64,000 nucleotides of DNA from Sporosarcina sp. ANT_H38 (lineage in GTDB: Bacteria; Bacillota; Bacilli; Bacillales_A; Planococcaceae), in assembly GCF_008369195.1 (NCBI RefSeq), contig NZ_VOBC01000001.1, forward strand, positions 1,364,001 through 1,428,000, written 5' to 3'. This document shows positions 8,241-16,734 of the stretch, piece by piece (the first letter of the stretch is position 1; each line of letters begins with the position of its first letter). The notes under the pieces are model-generated. The model saw nothing but the letters and a program-made list of their open reading frames with translations, had not been told where the DNA came from and did no database searches. The position numbers were made by a program, and so were the translations under genes.

Positions 8241-9374
8241 TTATTTTTTAGTCAAGTAATTCTCCATTACCCGCTTTGTTTTTGCTCTTAAATAATGACT
8301 TGCATGTTCTATAGACTCTTTTGATGAAACCGTCCCATCTGCAACCGCATGCAGTTCGTTGAACATGGGGGCTAATAGATTCCGGCTTTCTTCATCTATA
8401 GCACCTGAAATAAGAATGACTGGCTTCCCTTTCCTCTGCGCTACTTTAGCAACGCCAAATGGTGTTTTACCCGATAACGTCTGACTATCCGTTTTGCCTT
8501 CCCCTGTAATAACTAGATCGGAGTCAGTTACATATTCATCAAACGAGATTGCATCTAACACGACTTGGATTCCCTGTTTCATTTCTCCTGGAAAGAACGC
8601 CTGGAATGCACCCCCTGCACCCCCAGCCGCACCCGAACCTTTTTTCCCTTGGAGAGAAATACCAGTTTGTTGTTCTACAATATTGGCTAACTTTGTTAAA
8701 TTTCTATCGAGGACATTTACCATTGCTAGGGAAGCCCCTTTTTGAGGACCAAAAACAACAGAAGCGCCATCAGGTCCGACAAATGGATTTTCTACATCAC
8801 ATGCGACGAGAAAATTGCTTTCAGAAATTCTTTTATCAAAACGAATTATGTCGATTGTATGAAGGTCTCCAAGTGAGCCCCCGCCCCTCGGCAATTCCAC
8901 TCTGTCTTCATCAACAAAGCACATTCCTAATGCCTGTAACATCCCGACACCACCGTCGTTCGTTGCACTGCCACCAAGCCCGATAATAAAATTACGTAAG
9001 CCCGCGTCAAGTGCATGAACAATTAACTCGCCGGTGCCATAAGTCGATGTAACTAGTGGATTTCTTTCATATTCCTGTAAAAGCATTAATCCGGAAGCTT
9101 CTGCGATTTCAATGACGCATACTTCTTCATCCCCTAAAATGCCATAACACGCCTCAACTTTCCGGCCGAGAGGATCTTGTACAATGACAGATACAATTTT
9201 TCCATCAGTGGCTCCAACCAAGCTGTCCATTGTTCCCTCACCACCATCAGCCGCAGGTAGCATTACTGTCTCTATAGAGGAATCAGCATCACGAATTCCT
9301 GCCGCAATTGCTTGCGCTGCTTGAACGGCTGTCAAACTACCTTTAAATGAATCTGGCGCTATGACTACTTTAAT
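8241..9374 (-). CDS. Glycerate kinase (GlxK/GarK family), apparent ATT start
   Basis: Glycerate kinase type 1 phosphorylates D-glycerate into lower glycolysis. Family motifs are present: APDSFKGSLTA at the N-terminus, PAADGGEGT, GLGGSATNDGGVGM, and VITGEGKTDSQT near the C-terminus. The conserved N-terminal residues KVVIAPDSFKGS lie upstream of the first conventional start (TTG at 9335). Extending the frame reaches ATT at 9372-9374, exactly where family members have ATG, with GAGGGGG seven bases upstream. The start is therefore probably AUU, giving 377 residues. If TTG 9335 were used, the first strand of the nucleotide fold would be lost. It forms an operon with the GntP permease. Confidence 0.85.
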   Translation of the reverse strand: MKVVIAPDSFKGSLTAVQAAQAIAAGIRDADSSIETVMLPAADGGEGTMDSLVGATDGKIVSVIVQDPLGRKVEACYGILGDEEVCVIEIAEASGLMLLQEYERNPLVTSTYGTGELIVHALDAGLRNFIIGLGGSATNDGGVGMLQALGMCFVDEDRVELPRGGGSLGDLHTIDIIRFDKRISESNFLVACDVENPFVGPDGASVVFGPQKGASLAMVNVLDRNLTKLANIVEQQTGISLQGKKGSGAAGGAGGAFQAFFPGEMKQGIQVVLDAISFDEYVTDSDLVITGEGKTDSQTLSGKTPFGVAKVAQRKGKPVILISGAIDEESRNLLAPMFNELHAVADGTVSSKESIEHASHYLRAKTKRVMENYLTKK

Positions 9375-9390
9375 AAATATTCCCCCTCAA

Positions 9391-9404
9391 TTAAAGCGCT
9401 TACA
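9391..9404 (-). promoter_or_regulatory. Catabolite-responsive (cre-like) site ahead of the glycerate kinase
   Basis: TGTAAGCGCTTTAA on the minus strand matches the CcpA cre consensus (TGWAARCGYTWNCW-like) except at its last positions. It lies only about 17 bases upstream of the initiation codon, so CcpA bound here would act as a road-block or promoter-clearance repressor. This fits a carbon-source utilisation operon. Confidence 0.6.
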
Positions 9405-9498
9405 AACAGTGTAGTGTCTAAATTCAGAAAATACATTATACTAAGTGTATAGAATCATTCATATTATTTTCAGAAAATTTATACATAGGGGATAGAAT

Positions 9499-10581
9499 AT
9501 GTTAACAAAACAACTTGCTGATGAAATTGTTGAGCAAACCATGATTCGATTGAACCGTAATTTGAATGTCATGGATACAAATGGAATGATTTTAGCTTCG
9601 GGCGAGAAAATACGAATCAATAAAATACATGAAGGCGCAGCATTTGTAGCGAAGACGGAGGAAGTTTTGTGGATAACGGAGGAAAACATGGCGGAATGGC
9701 ATGGTACAAAACCAGGTGTTAACATGCCGATTCATTTCCAACAACAATTAGTTGGTGTCATTGGTATAACTGGTAATCCTGTAGACCTAAGAGAGATTGC
9801 AACACTTGTACAATTAACAACTGAAATGATGGTGCACCAATCGCTCATTACTTCACGCGCAGAATGGAAACGAAAGATGAAAGAGCTTATTTTCGAAGAA
9901 TTAGTGAGTGGTGAACCTCTTTCTCTGATCGTTAAGGAGAGGCTTTCCCTTTTGGGATTTAGCATAAAAAACCCTTTCGTAACGCTATTAATTGAATTTA
10001 AAAGTTTCGCACCGTCCTCACAGAGAATTATTGAAAAGTTGGAGGATCAATTTGAAAAAAACACCGTTCTTATTGGGCATTCACAGCTAAATGAAATATT
10101 CATTTTAATAAGCGGAATGACGGAAACTACTTTGAAGAGAAAACTTTCTACATTACTTCCTATTTTGCAGAAAGACTCCTTCGTCAGAATCGGCGTTGGC
10201 TATTCCGTAGATTCTTTAGATGAAATTCGCTATTCCTATACCACCGCAAAAAATGCATTACTATTTGCACAAACAACACAGCATCTTATCTACTTTGAGG
10301 ACGTAGAATTGTTGGCTCTGTTGAAAAGGGACTCTTCGTCTAGTGAAACGGCAAGGTTTTCCAATAGGGTTTTGAATGGGTTGAATGAACAATTGAGACA
10401 TTCACTTTCCGTCTACTTTTCTTGCAATCAGAACAACTCGATAGCAGCCTCAACCTTAGAAATCCACCGTCACACATTGAAGTACCGACTTCGGAAAATA
10501 GAAGAAATAAGCGGCTATAACCCTTCCCTCTTTCACGATGCAGTATTATTGAAAATTGCTCTTTTACTAGATGAAAAATAA
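9499..10581 (+). CDS. CdaR family transcriptional regulator (sugar diacid recognition)
   Basis: This 360-residue regulator has an N-terminal putative sugar-diacid recognition domain (about 1-135, starting LTKQLADEIVEQTMIRLNRN and including MILASGEKIRINKIHEGA). A central GGDEF-like dimerisation part follows (about 140-290, VRIGVGYSVDSLDEIRYSYTTA). The C-terminal PucR-type HTH is at about 300-355 (AASTLEIHRHTLKYRLRKIEE). It is divergent from the kinase/permease pair and is the likely activator in response to glycerate or a related acid. Start ATG follows AGGGGATAGA. Confidence 0.9.
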   Translation: MLTKQLADEIVEQTMIRLNRNLNVMDTNGMILASGEKIRINKIHEGAAFVAKTEEVLWITEENMAEWHGTKPGVNMPIHFQQQLVGVIGITGNPVDLREIATLVQLTTEMMVHQSLITSRAEWKRKMKELIFEELVSGEPLSLIVKERLSLLGFSIKNPFVTLLIEFKSFAPSSQRIIEKLEDQFEKNTVLIGHSQLNEIFILISGMTETTLKRKLSTLLPILQKDSFVRIGVGYSVDSLDEIRYSYTTAKNALLFAQTTQHLIYFEDVELLALLKRDSSSSETARFSNRVLNGLNEQLRHSLSVYFSCNQNNSIAASTLEIHRHTLKYRLRKIEEISGYNPSLFHDAVLLKIALLLDEK

Positions 10582-10594
10582 CCGCCTATATATA

Positions 10595-10627
10595 ACCCCT
10601 CTTAAGGTTCAATTACCTAAGGGGGGT
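10595..10627. terminator. Convergent hairpin between cdaR-type gene and small membrane gene
   Basis: ACCCCTCTTAAGGT pairs with ACCTAAGGGGGGT with one bulge and a G-U pair. It lies between convergent genes. No clear T-run follows on either strand, so terminator function is tentative. Confidence 0.4.
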
Positions 10628-10637
10628 CACGTTAACT

Positions 10638-10877
10638 CTATTCCGTTTTCTCAATCACCGTTCGCCCTCCAGAATACAATCCACTTGCAGATAAACCCAT
10701 CATCAAACCGACAAGTATTCCTGCTTTTATATCTTCAGGATAAATGTATATTATACCCCCTACAACACCGAAGATGAGAGCCATGACAGGCAATAACCGC
10801 CTTGGCATTCCATACATCTTCAACAAAGATACAATCCCGATGATAAGTGGAATTAAGACGACATCATAGATTTCCAA
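10638..10877 (-). CDS. Small holin-like membrane protein
   Basis: This 79-residue protein has two to three hydrophobic segments (IYDVVLIPLIIGIVSLLKM; LLPVMALIFGVVGGIIYIY; ILVGLMMGLSASGLYSG). The pattern and the closing GLSASGLYSG motif resemble small phage-type holins and holin-like chromosomal proteins of Bacillales. TTG at 10877 is the start, behind AGGAGGAGAAAGG. It stands alone with no endolysin or other phage gene nearby, so it could be a domesticated prophage remnant or an unrelated membrane peptide. Function not assigned. Confidence 0.65.
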   Translation of the reverse strand: MEIYDVVLIPLIIGIVSLLKMYGMPRRLLPVMALIFGVVGGIIYIYPEDIKAGILVGLMMGLSASGLYSGGRTVIEKTE

Positions 10878-10897
10878 CCTTTCTCCTCCTCGAATAA

Positions 10898-11245
10898 TTA
10901 GTTTGCAAACGGATACCTGCTCAGTAAAGTAATTGAATATGCTAATTTCCTGGAGAAAACCAGTGGAGGTTCAACAGATTGAATATGAATGTACATGATT
11001 GTTGGTTGCATATATAGCCAATAGTTATGTAATACACTGATAATCTTCCCTTGTTGGGTAATGGAGTGCATGAATACTGTCAGTTCGCTTGCCAAAATAG
11101 TGATTTCAGCCAAATTTAATGCGACACCCTTTTCATCTAAAGATTCAAACAAGACACCCACTGGAAAGACTGATACACTTGGCCCCCCTTCCCTTTCTCC
11201 ACTTTACTGTTCCCGCGAATTGATGACAAAGTGCAGCTAGATCAT
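10898..11245 (-). pseudogene. DUF1259 protein, truncated and frameshifted
   Basis: The longest open part (10898-11161) encodes FESLDEKGVALNLAEITILASEL, then LHNYWLYMQPTIMYIHIQ and PPLVFSRKLAYS, which match the C-terminal half of DUF1259 proteins. Upstream, a different frame (about 11180-11245) reads ADDLAALCHQFAGTVKW, resembling the preceding part of the same domain. The two parts are out of frame and a TAA lies just before the first. The gene is therefore a broken fragment, and no good ribosome binding site precedes the GTG at 11161. Confidence 0.6.
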
Positions 11246-11462
11246 CCGCCTATTTTCAGACGTCCCTTCGGATTTAGTTTCTCACATTCCTTCACTCTAT
11301 GAAAAATGACATGGATACATGTATATTACATTACACAACTTTTACTATATAACTAATTTATTATAATAAAATATTTAATATCTTCATTTCGAAAATTAAC
11401 ATTATACAGAAACGTTGTAATATAAATGTTATTGGAAATAATAGCGTTTGCAAAAATTATTT

Positions 11463-11492
11463 TTGACAATTGAAAACGATTAATTGTATTAT
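11463..11492 (+). promoter_or_regulatory. Promoter of the peptide transporter
   Basis: TTGACA at 11463-11468 and TATTAT at 11487-11492 are separated by 18 bases within a very AT-rich stretch (about 11280-11460) that otherwise shows no gene. The start codon lies 25 bases downstream, with AAGGAGG at 11504-11510. Confidence 0.6.
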
Positions 11493-11517
11493 AGTAAAAT
11501 ATGAAGGAGGCATCATC

Positions 11518-13008
11518 ATGACACAGCTAACTAAGAAAGAGATCGTGGAGAGCGTCCCGCAAAAAGGATTCTTCGGACACCCGAAAGGTTTGTTCACATT
11601 ATTCTTCACGGAATTCTGGGAGCGTTTTTCATATTACGGTATGAGAGCAATCCTCGTGTACTATATGTACTACGAAGTATCAAGTGGCGGACTTGGATTA
11701 GATAAAACAGTTGCCTTGTCCATCGTGTCTATCTACGGTTCTCTGGTTTATATGTCAGGTATTATAGGCGGATGGCTGGCGGATAGGATATTCGGTACAT
11801 CAAAAGCAATTTTTTATGGTGGAATATTCATTATGCTTGGTCATATTGCACTTGCAATTCCCGGTAACATTTCAATGTTCTTCGTTTCAATGATCCTCAT
11901 CGTAATTGGGACAGGATTACTAAAACCAAACGTCTCCAGTGTTGTTGGCGACATTTATCCTGAAAACGACAACCGTCGCGATGCAGGATTCAGTATTTTC
12001 TACATGGGTATTAACTTGGGTGCATTCATCTCACCACTTATCGTCGGAAGTTTAATGGAAACAAGTTTCCATTTAGGATTCGGTGTTGCAGCAATTGGTA
12101 TGTTTTTCGGATTATTAGTTTTCATCTTGACGAAAAAGAAAAGTCTTGGCTTGGCAGGTATGCAAGTGGCAAATCCACTGCTACCGTCTGAGAAAAGAAA
12201 AGTATTCTCAATTTTCGCAATTGCGGCTATAGTTATTGGAATTCTAGTTGCAATAGCCATCCCTCAAGGCTGGTTGACTTTCGAATCATTCATTGTAATT
12301 GTCGGTATCCTCGGCTTCCTTATACCAACGGTTTATTTCGTTGTTATGTATAGGAGTCCGAAAACGAATGATGTGGAAAGGTCAAGAATAATTGCGTTCA
12401 TTCCACTTTTCTTGGCGTCCGTCATGTTTTGGGCAATCCAAGAGCAAGGGTCAACAATTCTTGCGGTCTATGCAGATACACGAACGAACCTTAATATCTT
12501 TGGCTATCAAATTTCACCAGCCTTTTTCCAATCATTCAACCCATTGTTCATCATTACATTGGCCCCTGTCTTTGCATGGCTATGGATGAAACTTGGTGAT
12601 CGACAACCAAATATTCCACAGAAGTTCTCACTAGGTCTTCTGTTTGCAGGATTGTCGTTTATCGTTATTTTGCTGCCAAGCTATTTCGGCGGCTCAGACT
12701 CACTTGTGAACCCACTCTGGCTCATCCTAAGCATCTTCGTCGTAGTGTTAGGAGAACTTTGCTTATCACCAGTAGGACTCTCGGCAACGACGAAACTGGC
12801 GCCTGCAGCGTTCTCTGCACAGACAATGAGTCTGTGGTTCCTATCGAACGCAGCTGCACAAGCGCTTAACGCACAACTCGTTAAATTATATACACCTGAA
12901 ACTGAAATGATGTATTTCGGAATCATCGGCGGAACAGCGATTCTATTAAGTATCCTCTTATTCGCAGTGTCGCCGATTATCCAGCGGTTTATGAAAGGTG
13001 TTCGTTAA
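11518..13008 (+). CDS. dtpT: Proton-dependent oligopeptide transporter (POT family, di-/tripeptide)
   Basis: This 496-residue, roughly 14-helix transporter has the POT signature FTEFWERFSYYGMRAIL (ExxERFxYY) at about residues 32-48 and a second family motif, FSIFYMGINLGAFISPL, near 160. The family imports di- and tripeptides with protons. An upstream in-frame ATG (11470) lies inside the promoter, so ATG 11518, with AAGGAGG at ideal spacing, is the start. It is monocistronic with its own promoter and terminator. Confidence 0.92.
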   Translation: MTQLTKKEIVESVPQKGFFGHPKGLFTLFFTEFWERFSYYGMRAILVYYMYYEVSSGGLGLDKTVALSIVSIYGSLVYMSGIIGGWLADRIFGTSKAIFYGGIFIMLGHIALAIPGNISMFFVSMILIVIGTGLLKPNVSSVVGDIYPENDNRRDAGFSIFYMGINLGAFISPLIVGSLMETSFHLGFGVAAIGMFFGLLVFILTKKKSLGLAGMQVANPLLPSEKRKVFSIFAIAAIVIGILVAIAIPQGWLTFESFIVIVGILGFLIPTVYFVVMYRSPKTNDVERSRIIAFIPLFLASVMFWAIQEQGSTILAVYADTRTNLNIFGYQISPAFFQSFNPLFIITLAPVFAWLWMKLGDRQPNIPQKFSLGLLFAGLSFIVILLPSYFGGSDSLVNPLWLILSIFVVVLGELCLSPVGLSATTKLAPAAFSAQTMSLWFLSNAAAQALNAQLVKLYTPETEMMYFGIIGGTAILLSILLFAVSPIIQRFMKGVR

Positions 13009-13019
13009 TACAATTGAAA

Positions 13020-13060
13020 AAACAAGCAGTCCCTCAAGTTTACGGGGCTGCTTGTTTTTT
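13020..13060 (+). terminator. Terminator of dtpT
   Basis: AACAAGCAGTCCC pairs with GGGGCTGCTTGTT around an 11-base loop and is followed by seven T. Confidence 0.9.
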
Positions 13061-13281
13061 TGTAGTAACTTCAGCGGAATTCTTTATTTCGATATTTATA
13101 GAAGATAATAATATACTTATAATTGGAACAATCCAGTAATCAAAGGGTGTGACTACTCTTTTTACATTACTCGCTTGTAAAGATAGATACTAAGCAACAA
13201 GGTCCCTAACCAATTTTATAAACATATAGTATCTAATAAGATGAATGTGTCATTAGTTAATAGGGTCGAGGGGTGATGGTC

Positions 13282-13599
13282 TTGAAGAAAAACTATTCAG
13301 TACCCAATAATGGATTACAAAGTAATGATAGTTCATTGAATACTGGCGCTAAAATCGCATTATGGGGTTCAGCAATTTCTACATTCGGGGATGCCCTACA
13401 AACCATCGGAAGTGCCATTTCAATCGAAGAAAGTCGACTTTCTGATATCCAACAGCAACAAGCACTCGATAAACTACAGAGCCAAATTGATGACTTAAAA
13501 AAAGAACAAGGACAGAATACCGATGCAGAGACACTTAATAAGTTATTAGAAAGAATTGTTAAACGGTTAGAAAAGGAAGACGATGCAAAAGAAAAATAA
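13282..13599 (+). CDS. Small hypothetical protein with hydrophobic core and coiled coil
   Basis: This protein has about 105 residues. A polar N-terminus is followed by a mildly hydrophobic segment (GAKIALWGSAISTFGDALQT, about residues 23-45). A long amphipathic, glutamine- and lysine-rich helix follows (about 50-105: LSDIQQQQALDKLQSQIDDLKK, then LNKLLERIVKRLEK), probably a coiled coil. Similar small proteins occur in Bacillales without known function. TTG at 13282, eight bases after GAGGGG, is the likely start; ATG at 13276 and GTG at 13273 overlap the ribosome binding site. It has its own terminator-like hairpin downstream. Confidence 0.6.
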   Translation: MKKNYSVPNNGLQSNDSSLNTGAKIALWGSAISTFGDALQTIGSAISIEESRLSDIQQQQALDKLQSQIDDLKKEQGQNTDAETLNKLLERIVKRLEKEDDAKEK

Positions 13600-13737
13600 T
13601 GCACAACTTAAGAACTGATTGCATGATGAGTTTATTACAGATAAATTTTAGATACCCCCTTTCCGAACGGCTTATCTAATCAGACCAACTAAACTCTCAA
13701 TTCTTCTGGGAACTTCCTTAGTTTTATGAGTGTAAGA

Positions 13738-13769
13738 AAAGCGTGGTCCATAGCGGATCATGCTTTTTT
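13738..13769 (+). terminator. Terminator after the small coiled-coil gene
   Basis: AAAGCGTGGTCC pairs with GGATCATGCTTT using two G-U pairs, with a short loop and six T. It is 140 bases beyond the stop, and no other gene lies between. Confidence 0.7.
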
Positions 13770-13905
13770 CTGATTTGAAGGAGTAGATTCTTCCGAAGAA
13801 GCAAATCGTATTTTTTTCTAGAAACTGTTTTTTTATTTCCTTCTTAATCATAAGATAAGTTTACTCATAATTTTCACATCGGACAGAAAAGGGGAATAAT
13901 TATTT

Positions 13906-14922
13906 ATGATACTTGGCTTGTCTATTATTTTAATACTAGTATTATTGTTGCCACTCACAATCAAAGTAGTTGAACGAAACTTGGAAGTGTTTTTATTCAT
14001 CATGGGGATTTCTGCAGCACTTGTCAGTCAAGTACTAGACTCGACTTTGATAGCTAAGGCGTTGGAGAATCCGATACATATTACATTAGCCGTACTTATT
14101 GCTGGATTATTATTCCGATGGCTTCAAAAACCTTTCGAAAAAAGTATACGAGGTATGAGCAAAGCAATTCCATTTCGCATATTCCTAGCACTTATCGTTA
14201 TCGTTTTAGGGATCCTCTCGAGCGTCATAACAGCAATTATTGCTGCGATTGTATTGGTCGCAATTGTAGGCGTTTTAAGGCTTGATCGTAAATCTGAAAT
14301 CCGACTTGTCATCATCGCTTGTTATTCAATTGGACTGGGTGCTGTTCTGACACCGATCGGCGAACCTCTGTCGACAGTTGCAACAAGCAAATTAGATGCT
14401 GAATTTTTCTATTTACTTCGGTTAATTGGTCCCGATATTATTCCGGGTGTCATTGCTTTTGGGATACTAGCCGCAATCATGATTAAGCCTTCAAACAAGT
14501 TGAACGGATTAAAAGCTAATCTAGGAACTGAATCGTATGTTGATATCATTATTCGTGGGATTAAAGTATATCTGTTCGTAATGGCTCTGACGCTGCTCGG
14601 TGCAGGTTTCGAACCATTTATAGAAAGATACCTCTTGGATTTAAACCCACTCGTATTATATTGGATTAACATGATTTCAGCTGTACTCGATAATGCTACA
14701 TTAGCTGCTGCAGAAATCAGCCCCGTTATGAATGATTCGACAATTAAGGCCCTTTTACTTGGGCTACTAATTAGCGGCGGCATGTTAATACCTGGAAACA
14801 TTCCAAATATTATCGCTGCCGGAAAGCTAAATATTAAAAGTATTGAATGGGCCCGTTTTGGTGTTCCACTTGGCTTGATTGCAATGGTTATTTACTTCGT
14901 AGTAATTGTGACTATCGGTTAG
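13906..14922 (+). CDS. DUF1646 family membrane transporter (putative cation transporter)
   Basis: This 338-residue protein has about ten membrane helices and matches the DUF1646 family of the ion-transporter superfamily. Two re-entrant-type motifs are visible: GAVLTPIGEPLSTVATSKL (about residues 143-161) and, in the second half, GGMLIPGNIPNIIAAGKL (about 284-301). These resemble paired motifs in NhaD/CitM-like transporters. A sodium or other cation antiport role is inferred from that superfamily; the substrate is unknown. ATG follows AAAGGGGAATAATT. It is flanked by terminators on both sides and is probably monocistronic. Confidence 0.8.
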   Translation: MILGLSIILILVLLLPLTIKVVERNLEVFLFIMGISAALVSQVLDSTLIAKALENPIHITLAVLIAGLLFRWLQKPFEKSIRGMSKAIPFRIFLALIVIVLGILSSVITAIIAAIVLVAIVGVLRLDRKSEIRLVIIACYSIGLGAVLTPIGEPLSTVATSKLDAEFFYLLRLIGPDIIPGVIAFGILAAIMIKPSNKLNGLKANLGTESYVDIIIRGIKVYLFVMALTLLGAGFEPFIERYLLDLNPLVLYWINMISAVLDNATLAAAEISPVMNDSTIKALLLGLLISGGMLIPGNIPNIIAAGKLNIKSIEWARFGVPLGLIAMVIYFVVIVTIG

Positions 14923-14926
14923 ATTC

Positions 14927-14971
14927 AAAAAAGGATGTAAAATGAGTGATTTCTCATTTTACATCCTTTTT
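14927..14971. terminator. Bidirectional terminator between DUF1646 and proline dehydrogenase genes
   Basis: A perfect 19-bp stem (AAAAAGGATGTAAAATGAG and its complement) with a six-base loop has A/T runs on both ends and lies between convergent genes. Confidence 0.92.
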
Positions 14972-14980
14972 AGTTTACGC

Positions 14981-15949
14981 TTATTTTTTCTTGGTAATTC
15001 TTCCAAGAGCGAATGCTCCGACAGCTAAGCCAAGAACTGTATTTGTTTTCTTATTGAATACTTGCTTAACAACAAGATTTAAGTTTTGTGGTCTTTCAGC
15101 AAGGCGACGCATGAAGTAACCGTACCAGTCATTTCCGAAAGGAACGTATGTACAGAAATTATACCCTTCGCTAGCCAATTGCAATTGCATATCTTTTCTG
15201 AAACCGTATAGCATTTGGAACTCAAATTTATCATTCGCAATGTCATTGTCTTTAACAAATTGTTTTACATGGTTAATGACATGATGATCATGTGTTGCGA
15301 TTGATGTGAATTTACCATTTAATAAATGCCATTCAATCAATTGAATATAGTTTTCATCGATTTCTTTTTTATCTTGATAAGCATATGTTTCAGTCTCTTT
15401 ATAAGCACCTTTTACAATACGCAAACGGAAATTTTTGTATTTTTGAATATCTTCTACTGCACGGAAGAAATAAGCTTGAATAACCGTTCCGATGTTGTCA
15501 TAGTCCTTAGATAACTCATCGAGGAGATCAAACGATGGTTGCAAACGAGCATGGTCTTCCATATCGAAATTGATGAAAATTTCGTAACTTTTCGCTTTAG
15601 CAGCTATTTCTTTTAAGTTTTCTAAACAAAAATCAATATCTATATCTAAACCAAGTTGTGACGGTTTTAGTGAAATGTGAGCATCGACACCATGTTCATG
15701 TATAGCTTCGATTACTTCAAGAATTTGTTTTTTTGCTGCTAATGCTTCCTCTTTTTCAAAAACAAATTCTCCAAGATTATCTACCGTACAAGAAATTCCG
15801 TGGGCATTAAGCTCTTTAATGCTTTGAATCGTTTCTGCTACATTCGTACCTGCTACAACGTTTTGTGCGCCCATTTTCAAGCCGTACTTTTTAGCCGCAC
15901 TATTCAAAAGCTGGTTTTGGGATAACCCGATAAAGAAATCTTTTAACAT
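14981..15949 (-). CDS. Proline dehydrogenase
   Basis: This 322-residue FAD enzyme oxidises L-proline to pyrroline-5-carboxylate. Motifs of the monofunctional PRODH barrel are clear: DAHISLKPSQLGLD, RLRIVKGAYKE (about 178-188), ATHDHHVI, EFQMLYGFR, and the substrate-contacting WYGYFMRRLAERP near the C-terminus. Pyrroline-5-carboxylate dehydrogenase is not adjacent, so the second catabolic step is encoded elsewhere. It is preceded by its own promoter and shares the bidirectional terminator with the DUF1646 gene. Confidence 0.93.
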   Translation of the reverse strand: MLKDFFIGLSQNQLLNSAAKKYGLKMGAQNVVAGTNVAETIQSIKELNAHGISCTVDNLGEFVFEKEEALAAKKQILEVIEAIHEHGVDAHISLKPSQLGLDIDIDFCLENLKEIAAKAKSYEIFINFDMEDHARLQPSFDLLDELSKDYDNIGTVIQAYFFRAVEDIQKYKNFRLRIVKGAYKETETYAYQDKKEIDENYIQLIEWHLLNGKFTSIATHDHHVINHVKQFVKDNDIANDKFEFQMLYGFRKDMQLQLASEGYNFCTYVPFGNDWYGYFMRRLAERPQNLNLVVKQVFNKKTNTVLGLAVGAFALGRITKKK

Positions 15950-15987
15950 GATACATGCTCCTCAATATTGATTATATTTACACTTTA

Positions 15988-16016
15988 ATTATATCACATG
16001 ACCGTACTTTTAACGA
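15988..16016 (-). promoter_or_regulatory. Promoter of the proline dehydrogenase gene
   Basis: On the minus strand TCGTTA (16011-16016) and a perfect TATAAT (15988-15993) are 17 bases apart, with an extended -10 TG immediately upstream. The start codon is about 39 bases downstream. Confidence 0.65.
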
Positions 16017-16038
16017 AATGAAAGTTTGATAAAAAAAA

Positions 16039-16713
16039 TTAATTGTAAGTAGAGCGTTTCTCCAGATAGTTTTGCCACACTTCGACCAGCAGACAAATCC
16101 CCCAATAGATAAGTCCCACCAAAATATAGACCGTCATATAGTCAAATTCCCTGCCTCCAACGATTTTTGCGCGTTGAAACAAATCGGGTACAGTAATCAT
16201 CGCAGCCAATGAGGAGGCTTTGATCAGATCCAGCAAAACGTTCGATAACGGAGGAATTGAAATCCTTGTTGTTTGCGGTAAAATCACAAAAAGTAGTGAC
16301 TGCCAATAGGACATCCCTAAAGCGGTAGCAGCTTCCCATTGGCCCTTATCGACCGCATTTAGCGACGATCGGATAATCTCGGCCATATAAGCCGAAGAAT
16401 GGAGGCTGAAGCCTATTAAAGCGGCTGTGACGGCTGAAAACTGAATACCGATGTTTGGTAATCCGAAATACAGCAAAAAAAGGAATACAAGCATCGGTGT
16501 ACCCCGCATATAGGATATGAAAATACGTGCTGGCCATCTAAATAGGCTTAATTTTGACGTTCTACCAAGTGCCAGGAAGAAGCCGAGTATCAGCCCGAAC
16601 GCCATACCTCCAAAAGAAATGAGTATGGTATAACCAATCCCTTGCAAAATATACGGGAATGACTCGATGGCAAGCTGTAAATCGAAAATATGTTGCCATT
16701 CAATTTCGCTCAC
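16039..16713 (-). CDS. Amino acid ABC transporter permease
   Basis: This 224-residue His/Glu/Gln/Arg-Opp type permease has five membrane helices and the EAA loop (EAATALGMSYWQSLLFVILPQ). The sequence FISYMRGTPMLVFLFLLYFG is typical of polar amino acid permeases such as TcyB. The start is GTG at 16713, eight bases after AAAGGCGG. It lies 21 bases after the solute-binding protein gene. No ATPase gene follows in this operon; 89 bases further on is the unrelated proline dehydrogenase promoter. Confidence 0.9.
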   Translation of the reverse strand: MSEIEWQHIFDLQLAIESFPYILQGIGYTILISFGGMAFGLILGFFLALGRTSKLSLFRWPARIFISYMRGTPMLVFLFLLYFGLPNIGIQFSAVTAALIGFSLHSSAYMAEIIRSSLNAVDKGQWEAATALGMSYWQSLLFVILPQTTRISIPPLSNVLLDLIKASSLAAMITVPDLFQRAKIVGGREFDYMTVYILVGLIYWGICLLVEVWQNYLEKRSTYN

Positions 16714-16734
16714 ATTACAAGCCGCCTTTTCGTT

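Noticed and set aside
8549..8986. Plus-strand frame of 145 codons
   Set aside because: Antisense to the glycerate kinase gene; composition and lack of start signals mark it as a shadow.
13060..13170. Minus-strand frame with hydrophobic residues (PFDYWIVPIISILLSS)
   Set aside because: No start codon with a ribosome binding site, and its 3' end lies in the dtpT terminator.
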